DNA from: JAFTYO01 sp045644765
GTDB lineage: Bacteria; Pseudomonadota; Alphaproteobacteria; RF32; CAG-239
Length of the DNA: 64,000 nucleotides
NCBI GenBank assembly: GCA_045644765.1
Contig: JAZRHM010000013.1
Coordinates: 1 to 64,000, forward strand
Direction: 5' to 3'
Under the pieces are notes generated by a model that worked only from the letters and a program-made list of their open reading frames with translations, did no database searches and was not told the DNA's origin. Below, piece after piece: positions 1 through 9,700 of the stretch (the stretch's first letter is position 1; every line of letters begins with the position of its first letter). The position numbers were made by a program, and so were the translations under genes.

Positions 1-208
1 TGTACAAACATTGACGGACGGAGATGAAATAAAAGTAAATAAAATCGGCAAGGTAGATACGATAGATAACGATACCTTAGGACGCATAGAATTAGGCGGA
101 AAATATAGTATCGGCGATCATTGGTCTACATACGGATGGGCTAATTATACCTTCGGTTCTGATTATAAAGCATCTTCCGTCGGCTTAGGCGTTAATTATG
201 CTTGGTAG
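1..208 (+). CDS. C-terminal end of an autotransporter beta-domain protein (5' truncated)
   Basis: The open frame runs in from the left edge and stops with TAG at 206-208. The visible ~68 residues have the alternating polar/aromatic pattern of the last strands of an autotransporter barrel (an LGGKYSIGDHWSTYGWANY stretch, then SVGLGVNYAW) and end in an aromatic residue, as is typical of outer-membrane barrels recognised by the BAM complex. The passenger domain and start lie outside the window. A strong hairpin follows seven bases after the stop. It may be a relative of the large autotransporter at 3725-10456, but the two C-termini differ (NYAW versus NFDF). The family call is fairly sure; nothing can be said about function. 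Confidence 0.7.
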   Translation, partial: VQTLTDGDEIKVNKIGKVDTIDNDTLGRIELGGKYSIGDHWSTYGWANYTFGSDYKASSVGLGVNYAW

Positions 209-214
209 ATGATA

Positions 215-247
215 AAAGCGCCACCAATATTCAGTTGGTGGCGCTTT
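215..247. terminator. Bidirectional rho-independent terminator
   Basis: There is a perfect 13-bp stem (215-227 with 235-247) around a 7-nt loop, with A residues on the left flank and a TATATTT stretch on the right. It sits between the plus-strand autotransporter end and the minus-strand gene at 282-1292, so it can serve both. Confidence 0.8.
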
Positions 248-281
248 ATATTTATAAAAGTTACCTAATCTGCAAAAAAAA

Positions 282-1292
282 TTATTTTTTCTTAAGTATA
301 TTTTTTATTACACTTATCACTTTAGTAACTTTTGTTTTCATAACATTAAAGTCAGGTGTTTTTATCTGATTTATAAAATCTGTAAATTTTGATATCTTTT
401 TACCTCTTTTATCAACTGATAGTTTTGGGGATGTATTTTCTTGTTCTGATTTTTTTATAATTTCCTGTTTTATTTCTTGTGGAAATAATTTTTCTTTCAC
501 TTGTTTTGCATATTTTCGTATAATTTCATTTTCAATATCAATCAAAACATAATTATCTCTTTCGTAACCCTCATTCGATAATTCTATAGAATTCTCACCT
601 TGTATAATTTCAGCTTTTGCTGTTTCAATTTCCTGTTTAACTTTATCAATTTGACCGGTAATCTCAGCAAAAAATGTATTAATAACAATCGGTTCGAAGC
701 ACATTATTGCATCAAAAGTATCTTTAGACTTTCCGTTTGGGTCCGTTTGAAATTCTCCATAAAGATTGTTATCTTCACAATATTTAATAAATCTATCCAG
801 TTTTTCATTTGCTTTTTTTCTTTTTGATGAAGTTAACCACGCTTTGATAAAATTATTTGATTTTGCTTTAACCATATTAACTTCGCTTATCATAAACATA
901 CCGTTACGAGCATATCCTGATAAAAGATTTTTCAAATATTGTTTTTTATCTTTAGGAAAAGATATCATAATATCTTGAACAGCACCATAGACATAATTTA
1001 CATATTTTTCCATATTTTCAAGTTTATTTGCTCTATTTTCTAAACGGGCAATTTGTTTTTCATAACTATCCTTTTTTTTCTGAAATTCTTCTTTTTTAGC
1101 CTTAAAATCATCTGATTTAAACTTATTATCTTTAGCTGCAATCAATGGTTCTATATCAGCATTAAGTTTCAGTTCAAACATCAATTCTTCATAATATGGT
1201 GCATTAGGAAGATCTTCAATCTTTGCAACTCTGTTTTCTTTGGTCCACAACACCGGAGATGCTATAAAAGAATATATCTTATTATTTTTCAT
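282..1292 (-). CDS. Orphan lysine-rich coiled-coil protein, 336 aa
   Basis: I do not recognise this protein. It has no signal peptide or membrane segment, so it is probably cytoplasmic. Roughly residues 50-100 form a Lys/Glu-rich heptad-like stretch (KAKKEEFQKKKDSYEKQIAR), and a second coiled-coil-like stretch lies at about 210-245. The C-terminal ~60 residues are basic and end in a poly-lysine tail (KNILKKK). The start ATG at 1292 has GAGGA about 7 bases upstream. It lies 56 bases downstream of glyS on the same strand, with a hairpin (about 1312-1337) between them, so it may be partly co-transcribed. Being lysine-rich and AT-rich it could be a scaffold or nucleic-acid-associated protein, but that is only a guess from composition. 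Confidence 0.6.
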   Translation of the reverse strand: MKNNKIYSFIASPVLWTKENRVAKIEDLPNAPYYEELMFELKLNADIEPLIAAKDNKFKSDDFKAKKEEFQKKKDSYEKQIARLENRANKLENMEKYVNYVYGAVQDIMISFPKDKKQYLKNLLSGYARNGMFMISEVNMVKAKSNNFIKAWLTSSKRKKANEKLDRFIKYCEDNNLYGEFQTDPNGKSKDTFDAIMCFEPIVINTFFAEITGQIDKVKQEIETAKAEIIQGENSIELSNEGYERDNYVLIDIENEIIRKYAKQVKEKLFPQEIKQEIIKKSEQENTSPKLSVDKRGKKISKFTDFINQIKTPDFNVMKTKVTKVISVIKNILKKK

Positions 1293-1311
1293 ATTTTATC
1301 CTCAACTAAAT

Positions 1312-1337
1312 TACCCCGCAAGAAACCTTACGGGGTA
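1312..1337 (-). terminator. Weak hairpin between glyS and the downstream orphan gene
   Basis: TACCCCG (1312-1318) pairs with CGGGGTA (1331-1337), with a short inner AAG/CTT helix. On the minus strand it is followed by TAATTTA rather than a clean U-run, so it may be a partial terminator or attenuator. Confidence 0.4.
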
Positions 1338-1348
1338 TAAAACATTAT

Positions 1349-2716
1349 CTAACTTAAAAAATAGTCTCTTAAAAAGTTTGGTAAATCAGCTATATTAACC
1401 CTCACCTGTTCCATTGTATCTCTATCTCTAACAGTAACAGAAGCAGGTTCTTGCTCAATTGTTTCAAAATCTATTGTTAAGCAAAGAGGAGTACCTATTT
1501 CATCATGTCGACGATAAGCTTTACCGATATTTCCGGTATTTTCTAATGCCACACGACCAATACCTAATTTTAACAAATTATTTTTAATTTCATAACATTT
1601 TTGCATAATTGCTTCATTATTTTTCTTTAGCGGAATAACCGCAACTTTAATTGGAGCTAAATGTTTTTTCAGTTTCAAAACAATACGGCTATTTCCCTCA
1701 CCTAAATCTTCTTCCGTATATGCTTCGGTCATAACTGCCAAGACACCTCTGTCAACGCCCATTGAAGGTTCTATCACATAAGGTATCACCCACTTATTGT
1801 TTTCTTCATCTCTGATGCAAAGCTTTGTAGTAGATTCCGGATTTTCATGGCAATGAGCCTCCAATTCAAACTCGCTTTGTGCTTTTGTATGATTTCCCAA
1901 GTCATAATCTCGACGGTTTGCAATTCCTTCAAGTTCTTCCATACCATGCGGGAAACGATATTCAATATCATAGCATGCTTTGGCATAATGAGCTAAATCA
2001 TCTTTCGGAGTTGTATAAATATTGATATTTTCTTTTTTCAGTCCCTGCTCTTCCCACCATTTAATTCGAGCTTCTTTCCACATTTCGTGCCATTTTTCGT
2101 CTTCACCCGGTGCAACAAAAAACTCCAATTCAGCTTGTTCAAATTCACGAACACGGAAAATAAAATTACGCGGAGTAATTTCATTTCTGAAAGACTTACC
2201 GATTTGAGCAATACCAAACGGAAGCTTACGAGAAGTAGAATCAACCACATTTTTAAATTGAACAAAAATAGCCTGAGCTGTTTCCGGACGCAAATAAGCC
2301 AAGTTTTCATCATTTTCAACCGGGCCTGTTTGAGTTTTAAACATCAAATTAAAAGGTCTCGGGTCAGTTAAATCAGTTGATCCGCAAAGAGGACACTTAC
2401 CATCGGTCAAATGATCTGCTCTAAAACGTCCTTTACATTTTTTGCAATCTACCATCGGATCAGAAAAAGTATCTTCATGACCTGAATATTTCAAAACTTT
2501 GCGATTCGTTAAAATAGCGGCATCCAAACCTTCAACATCATCTCTTTCATAAACCATAGAGCGCCACCAAGCAGCCTTTAAATTGTTTTTAAGTTCAACA
2601 CCTAACGGACCATAATCATAAACTCCTTGCATACCGCCATATATATCGGCATTTTGAAATATAAATCCTCTTCTTTTGCATAAAGATACAAGTTGTTCCA
2701 TTGTAGTTGCAGACAT
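1349..2716 (-). CDS. glyS: Glycyl-tRNA synthetase, single-chain class II type
   Basis: Charges tRNA-Gly with glycine using ATP in the cytoplasm. The 455-residue protein is the homodimeric type: an N-terminal LVSLCKRRGFIFQNADIYGG block, a CKKC...CPLC zinc-binding-like insertion (about residues 90-115), class II motif 2 around FRNEITPRNFIFRVREFEQ, motif 3 around GVDRGVLAVM, and a C-terminal anticodon-binding domain starting near APIKVAVIPL. Most Proteobacteria use the unrelated alpha2-beta2 glyQ/glyS enzyme, so the single-chain type is a departure from the group's norm. The ATG at 2716 is preceded by AAGGAAA. It is divergent from the HAD gene at 2807 across a 90-bp gap. The identification is very secure. 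Confidence 0.96.
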   Translation of the reverse strand: MSATTMEQLVSLCKRRGFIFQNADIYGGMQGVYDYGPLGVELKNNLKAAWWRSMVYERDDVEGLDAAILTNRKVLKYSGHEDTFSDPMVDCKKCKGRFRADHLTDGKCPLCGSTDLTDPRPFNLMFKTQTGPVENDENLAYLRPETAQAIFVQFKNVVDSTSRKLPFGIAQIGKSFRNEITPRNFIFRVREFEQAELEFFVAPGEDEKWHEMWKEARIKWWEEQGLKKENINIYTTPKDDLAHYAKACYDIEYRFPHGMEELEGIANRRDYDLGNHTKAQSEFELEAHCHENPESTTKLCIRDEENNKWVIPYVIEPSMGVDRGVLAVMTEAYTEEDLGEGNSRIVLKLKKHLAPIKVAVIPLKKNNEAIMQKCYEIKNNLLKLGIGRVALENTGNIGKAYRRHDEIGTPLCLTIDFETIEQEPASVTVRDRDTMEQVRVNIADLPNFLRDYFLS

Positions 2717-2806
2717 TTTTTTAATTTCCTTATTCTTATTGATTAAATCTTAACTCTTAAGGTTTATATTATATCCAAACAAAATGCAAGAGGAGAGTGT
2801 AAAATT

Positions 2807-3658
2807 ATGAAAAAAACAAAAGTAGCCCTTGTTTATGACTTTGATGAAACATTAAGCACAACTTATATGCAAGACTATGTCCTTATACCTGAACTCGGTA
2901 TGAAACCTGAAACTTTCTGGAAAAAAGCCAATCAATGGTCAGTTGACAATTGTGCCGATCAAGTAACTGGAAGCATGTATTATTTTACTAAAGTTGCTCG
3001 AGAAAAGAAAATTAAACTTAATAAAGAAAACCTGTTTTGCTGTGGTTCATTAATTGAATATTATGAAGGTGTGCAAACTTGGTTTGATCGTATAAATAAA
3101 TATGGCAAATATCTCGATTTAGACATTGAACATTACATTATATCTTCCGGATATGAAGAAATTATTGAGGGTTGCTCAATCAGAAAATATTTTAAAGATG
3201 TATTTGGCTGTTCTTTTGCATTTGATGACAAAGGATATCCTGTTTGGCCGGCACGTGTAATTAACTATTCTACAAAAGTACAATATCTTTCTAAAATAAA
3301 TAAAGGCTTGAAAAAAACTGATGATAAAGCCGTAAATGAGTACACTCCTGATGATAAACGTCGCATACCTTATCGTCGAATCATATACTTTGGAGATGGT
3401 TTAACAGATATTCCTTCTATGAAAATGGTTAAAGAAAGAAACGGTAATGCTATTGCGGTTTATAAACCAAAGAGTCACCAAAAAGATAAAGCTATTAAGC
3501 TATTACGTGAAAATAGAGTAAATTTTGCCTTACCTGCTGACTATTCTGAAGGGAAAGATATTGATACCGTAGTAAAAACAATTTTAAATAAAATCGCTAT
3601 GGAAAGAGATTTGGAAATTTTAAAAGCCAAAGAAGAAAAGAAAAAAAGAGCTAAATAA
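2807..3658 (+). CDS. HAD-superfamily phosphatase-like protein, 283 aa
   Basis: A cytoplasmic haloacid-dehalogenase-fold hydrolase, probably a phosphomonoesterase. Motif I is DFDET (D11, D13), motif II is the ISSGYEE serine region, the motif III lysine is likely in the STKVQYL stretch, and motif IV is GDGLTDIPS. The catalytic set looks complete. The cap sits between motif I and motif II, as in type I HADs, and the basic tail (KAKEEKKKRAK) is not part of the fold. The start ATG has AGAGGAGAG about 9 bases upstream, a strong ribosome site. It stands alone, divergent from glyS and closed by a terminator. The substrate cannot be read from the sequence. Confidence 0.8.
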   Translation: MKKTKVALVYDFDETLSTTYMQDYVLIPELGMKPETFWKKANQWSVDNCADQVTGSMYYFTKVAREKKIKLNKENLFCCGSLIEYYEGVQTWFDRINKYGKYLDLDIEHYIISSGYEEIIEGCSIRKYFKDVFGCSFAFDDKGYPVWPARVINYSTKVQYLSKINKGLKKTDDKAVNEYTPDDKRRIPYRRIIYFGDGLTDIPSMKMVKERNGNAIAVYKPKSHQKDKAIKLLRENRVNFALPADYSEGKDIDTVVKTILNKIAMERDLEILKAKEEKKKRAK

Positions 3659-3674
3659 TGCTATAAAACTTCTC

Positions 3675-3707
3675 AAACACCCCACCGTTAGCATCAGTGG
3701 GGTGTTT
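3675..3707. terminator. Bidirectional rho-independent terminator
   Basis: AAACACCCCAC (3675-3685) pairs with GTGGGGTGTTT (3697-3707) and is followed by more T residues. It lies between the convergent HAD gene and the large autotransporter gene. Confidence 0.88.
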
Positions 3708-3724
3708 TTTGTTTGAGTTTGTGT

Positions 3725-6700
3725 TTAGAAGTCAAAGTTTAAGCCGAGGTTGATGTTCCAGCCTTCACGGCCGCCGGAGCGACGGGTGATTTCAGCATAG
3801 CCTGATTTATCAGCCCAGTTCTTTTCAACTCCAAAGCCATATTCTACATATGGTTTGGCGCTCATTTCTTCTAACAGAACATCATCTGCTCTTACTTCAG
3901 CATCATAGATATAATGCTTGTAGCTTACTTTTGCATAACCGTCTAAGTCTTTGCCGATACGGTTACTTGCCTTAAGCTCAGGTGCAATCGTTATAACGTT
4001 ACAAAACTCGTTTTCCATCTTAACACCTGCTTTGTTGGTGTAGTCTTCGTTATCCATACCGGTATAAGCTACATACATTGCCGGTGTAATTGTCCAGTTA
4101 TTGCCGGCTTTGATGTCAAAACCTGTCTTGTTTGCAACGCTTACTACCTTGGTATCAAATTCATCTTTACCCCATGATGTGTTTGCCTCACTTGTGATAT
4201 ATCCACCGTTAAGTGTGAAGTTAGAGAACAGATTATTCTTTCTGAACGCTACGCTTACACCAAGATAGCCGCTCTTTTGCTCAATCTTGCTATCGTTATA
4301 TTTTTGTTTTCCGCCAACATATGCACCATATACACCATATGCTGCTTTAACCCCGTTGTCATAAGTAAACACTTTGCTGTCTACTCCGCCGACAACACCA
4401 TATGCTTCAGCATCGATTGTGTTGCTAAAGTTTTCAACTTTTACATCATCATCTGAACCAAAGGTCTTAACCCATACGCTTTTACTGTTATGGATATTTA
4501 CTCCGTCTGATGTTTCCATATAGTCTGTTGTATCTGCACCATAGTTGATATCTGTTGATATCGTTACATCTCTATCAAAGATTTGCGCAACAACTGTTTC
4601 AACTGCCGCAACCGTTGTTGTGGTCGTTACAACAGGCGCTTGGTTCGGAGCAACTTCTTCAGGTGCCGGTGTTACAGGTTCAGGTGCAAATCCTGTTGAC
4701 ACAAATTCAAACGCTCCTGTTTCAGGGTTGAACATTACAGAATATGTATAAACTTCACCAACTGCTTCGGTTACGTTTGTTATATTTTCTAAACCGGTTG
4801 CATTATCTGATAAGATAAATTCAACTTCGGTTGTAGAACCAATCTCACCTGTTAAGTCTGTTACGATGTTAAACTTAGTTACATCAATTGAACCGCTATC
4901 AGCGATAGTAAAGTTTTCTGCTTCAAAACGGTCCATTTCCGCATTTTCCAAATCTACATCAAGCATCATCTGCAACGCTGCATTGATATTGATGCTTTGT
5001 GCCTGAATGTAGCTATATTTTGACGCATCAGAATGTATATCATCAGGAGATATCATGTTCAAAACATATTTGTTTTGGAAATTGATATCTTTTTGGTTTT
5101 GTATGTTGTTATAAAGGTTTATTGTTGCACCCTCATTATCATCGCTAACAAAGTTAAGTGTGCCGTTGTTACCATCTATATAATCATAAAATGTATAACT
5201 ACCGCCATTGTTTGATTTAAAGCTTATCGTACCTTCATTATAAATTGCTTCATAACGTTTATCTCCATCAACTTCGATATAATTGCCTTTGAACAATACA
5301 TCATCTTGCAACGTATCTTCAGAATCTGATGCATCAGCTACAAAAGTGATACCTTTATCATAATAGCCCCAACTTATAGCCATTTCTCTTATTGATGAAT
5401 AACCTCTATCATCAAGCATTTCTCGTAAACTGTCATATCCTTGATTGTTTGCAAATTCTCTTGCACTGAAAACTCCATAATCCATATACATCACAATTTC
5501 AGGGGTAAGTTCTTCTTCTGAAGATATGCCATATTCTGCCAACAAATCTTCTCCGCTTAATCCCCACATATCTTGTGCATATTCTTCAAAACTTTCATAT
5601 CCGTTCCAGTCTTGAACCATCTCTTGTAATATTGACTTACCACTGCTATAAACAGCTCCACCATAGACATAAAGATCTTCTACGTTTTCAACTTTGATAT
5701 AGTTATCTACAAAGTCTCCGCTTAAAGAGTTTATTCCGCCATAGTTATAAACGGCTCCTCCATATACATAAGCTCCTGATACATCTTTTGCTTCTGCTTT
5801 ATTTCCGATAAAACTACCGTGAAGAGTTTCTATTATACGTTCATTATCTATTGCTCCTCCGTATATATCAGAGCCAATTACACTATTGCCTTCAAAATCT
5901 CCTATTACAGATCCTATCGTACCATCATTATAAACAGCTCCGCCTTCAGAAAAAGAAGATTTTGCTATATTATCGCTAAAGTTTGCTTTTACTTCTCCTA
6001 TATATTTATAGTTCGTAAGCGCACTTCCTCGCCCATCTTCGTCAACCCCTGATATATTACCTATAAAACTTCCACTAATGTTTTCTATTGTACCATAGTT
6101 TATCAAGCCGGTTTGGTTTTCTGACATTGTCACATTGTTTAGGGTCATTGTCCCTTCATTTATTAGTCCGGTCTCAAATCCTTTGATTGTTAAATCATTA
6201 ATCTCTGCCGTTTGTCCGTCTTGTAAATACATAGATTTTGTATCTTCTCCGGAAACATAATTTAACATATGTCCATTGCCGTAAACCTTAAGTGATGAAC
6301 CTTCATGAACAACATTTCCGGTTACATCTTCTCCATCTACGTAAATATTCATCATACCTTCATCCTCTGTAAATGAATATGTGCGTTGGAGACCTATATT
6401 GTTAACATCTGCCAAAAATCCTGCAAATCCGCCAACTCCATCAGTCTTCGTAATTGTTAATTTTTGTCCGTCATTAACTATAGAATATGTTCCGCCACTC
6501 GTCGATTGTTCTCGGGTAAATTCATTACCTGTCAATTTTTGACTGGCATAATCTAGCTCTACATATTGCGTATTTGAGCTTATTTCATCAATCAAATTTA
6601 TTTCTTCAAGATTGAAATTTTCTGAACCTATAATCGTCGCTATGTCAAAATAATCACTTGTGCCATTTGAAAGCATGACATCTAAGCTTAAAGTTGACTC

Positions 6701-9700
6701 TGCCTCAATCTTTAATTCATTTGCATAAATGGTGTTGATAGCATCATTTATCATATTAAAACTATATGAACTCTTGATATTAATATCTCCGGAACCTTCT
6801 ATATTGTTATACATATTGAAAACGCCATCCCCGTCTCCGGTTAAGTTTATTTTACCTTCATTGGTGATATAATCATAAAATGTATAGCTTCCGCCATTGT
6901 TTGATTCAAAGTTTATGATTCCTTTGTTATAAATCGCTTCATAACGTTTATCTCCATCAACTTCAATGTAGTTACCTTTGAACAACACCTCATCTTGCAA
7001 ATCATCTTCAGAATCTGATGCATCGGCTACAAAAGTGATACCTCTATCATAATAGCCCCAGTTATTAGCCATTTCTCTTATTGATGAATAACCATAATCA
7101 TCAAGCATTTCTCGTAAACTGTCATATCCTTGATTGTTTGCAAATTCTCTTGCACTGAAAACTCCATCATTCATATACATCACAATTTCAGGGGTAAGTT
7201 CTTCTTCTGAAGATATGCCATATTCTGCCAACAAATCTTCTCCGCTCATACCCCACATATCTTGTACATATTCTTCAAAACTTTCATATCCGTTCCAGTC
7301 TTGAACCATTGTTTGCAACGCTGACTTACCATAGTTATAAACAGCTCCGCCATAGACATAAAGATCTTCCGCATTTTCTACTTTGATATGGTTATCTACA
7401 AAATCTCCGCTTAAAGAGTTTATTCCGCCTCCGTTATAAAGCGCTCCGCCATACACATAAGCTTCACCTGTGGTGTCTTTTAATTCAACTTTGTTACCTT
7501 CAAAGTTTCCGTGTAGGTTTTCTATTCTAGAGTCATTATAAACAGCTCCGCCATATACATCTGTATAGGTTGTGTTCTGCATGCTGACATGGGTTCCTAT
7601 AAAATCGGCATTTATGGTATCAATATCCGAATAATTTTCAATATTTAAACCATATACATAGCCATCATTTTCACCTTCACCATCAAAAATATATGAGTTA
7701 TTTATAAATTTACTATTATATATATTGCCATATATATCATTCCAAATATCTCCATGATTGTTTTGGAATATAACATTGTTAAGTGTGATGTTATAACCTT
7801 CTAAAACATTTGGTGCATCAACTCCGCCAAAACCCTCAATCGTAAGATCATTGATAATCAGTTCGTTTTCACCATAGTCATTATAGTTATCTAAAAATCC
7901 ACTAATTCCCGGTGTATATGCACTGATTTTATGTCCGTTACCGTTTATGGTGATGGTCTCATCTGTTGTATCACCTTCTATCCACGCTCTTTTACCGTTT
8001 GGTCCAAACCACAGTCTTAAGTTTTCATCACCTGTAAAATCATATGTGGTTGATGTACGCTCTCTGTTGGCTAAAAACTCTGCCAAACCTCCGCTTAAAT
8101 TTTGCTTATATATGCTGACATATCTTCCGTCATTATAACCATCATACTCTGTGCCTGTATCACTTGTGATATCCATCTCTCCGATGTTATCAGTTAAGAT
8201 ACCACTATAATTGTTATTATATATTCCGCGGTAAGCTTCCATCTCTTCTCCCATATCTGAAAGAAGGTTTACCCTACCAAGCTCAAAGCTCACACCATCT
8301 GCTTTGGTCATGCTACCGGATATTTTATCAGCTGTGTCATATGTGTTCCAATAATTTTGCCAATCAAAACTGACATCAATATTCATACTGATATCTGCAT
8401 TAATGTTTAGGTTATTAAGGTCAACAGATCTTGTTAAGCCGTCACCTGCAAGATTTATAACATATGCATCATTGATGTTGATGGCTTGTTGGCCACTTAT
8501 ATAAGCCTTGTCATAAAGGTTTAAGGTGCCGATACCACCATCTGCCGTAAAGTTTATGGTACCGTTAGAACCATATATATAATCATAAAATGTATATGAA
8601 CCGCCATTGTTGGCAGCAAAATTTATTGTACCATTGTTATAAATTGCTTGATATTGTTTAGCGTTATTACCTCTTTGAATATAGTTACCTTGGAACAAAA
8701 CATCATCTTGTAAGCTATCTTCAGAATCTGATGCATCGGCTACAAAATTTATTGTACCATTATTATAATTATAAATAGCTCCACCATAGGCATAAGAATT
8801 TGTTGAAGTTGCACTATTACCGATAAAATCTCCGGTTATAGATTCTATCGTACCTCCATTATAATTATAAATAGCTCCACCATAGGCATAAGAATTTGTT
8901 GAAGTTGCACTGTTGCCGATAAAATCTCCGGTTATAGATGATATTGTACCATAATTACTATTATAAATAGCCCCACCTCTAGCGTAAGAATTTGTTGAAG
9001 TAGCGCTATTGCCGGTAAAATCTCCGACTATAGATGATATTGTACCATCATTATAAATAGCTCCACCATAGGCTTTAGAATTTCCAATTGCACTGTTGCC
9101 GGTAAAATCTCCGGTTATAGTTTCTATTGTAACATAATTAAAAATAGCTCCACCATCGGCTTCAGTATAGCCGGTTGCACTGTTGCCCACGAAATCTCCG
9201 GTTATTGATGATATTGTGCTACTATTTAAAATAGCTCCACCATAGGCAGAATACTCAGTTGAAGTTGCACTGTTGCCGATAAAATCTCCGATTATAGATG
9301 ATATTGTGCCAATTATATTATAAATAGCTCCACCTTTAGCATAACCATTTGTTGAAGTCGCACTATTACTATCAAAATTACCGATTATAGATGATATTGT
9401 GCCACCTATATTAAAAATAGCTCCACCATAGGCATTACTATTTGTTGAAGTTGCACTATTGCCGATAAAATCTCCGGTTATACCTGATAATGTATAAGTA
9501 TTATAAATAGCTCCACCTTGGGCAGAATCATTTGTTGAATTTGCACTGTTGCCGGTAAAATCTCCGGTTATAGATGATATTGTACCATTATATCCATTAT
9601 AAATAGCTCCACCTTCGGCAGAAGAATTTCCTGTTGCACTGTTGCCGGTAAAATCTCCGGTTATAGATGATATTGTAGTACTATAGTAATTAAAAATAGC

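Noticed and set aside
4545..4751. Opposite-strand open frames inside the adhesin and other large genes
   Set aside because: They lie wholly inside well-supported genes on the other strand, lack ribosome sites and have composition typical of shadow frames.
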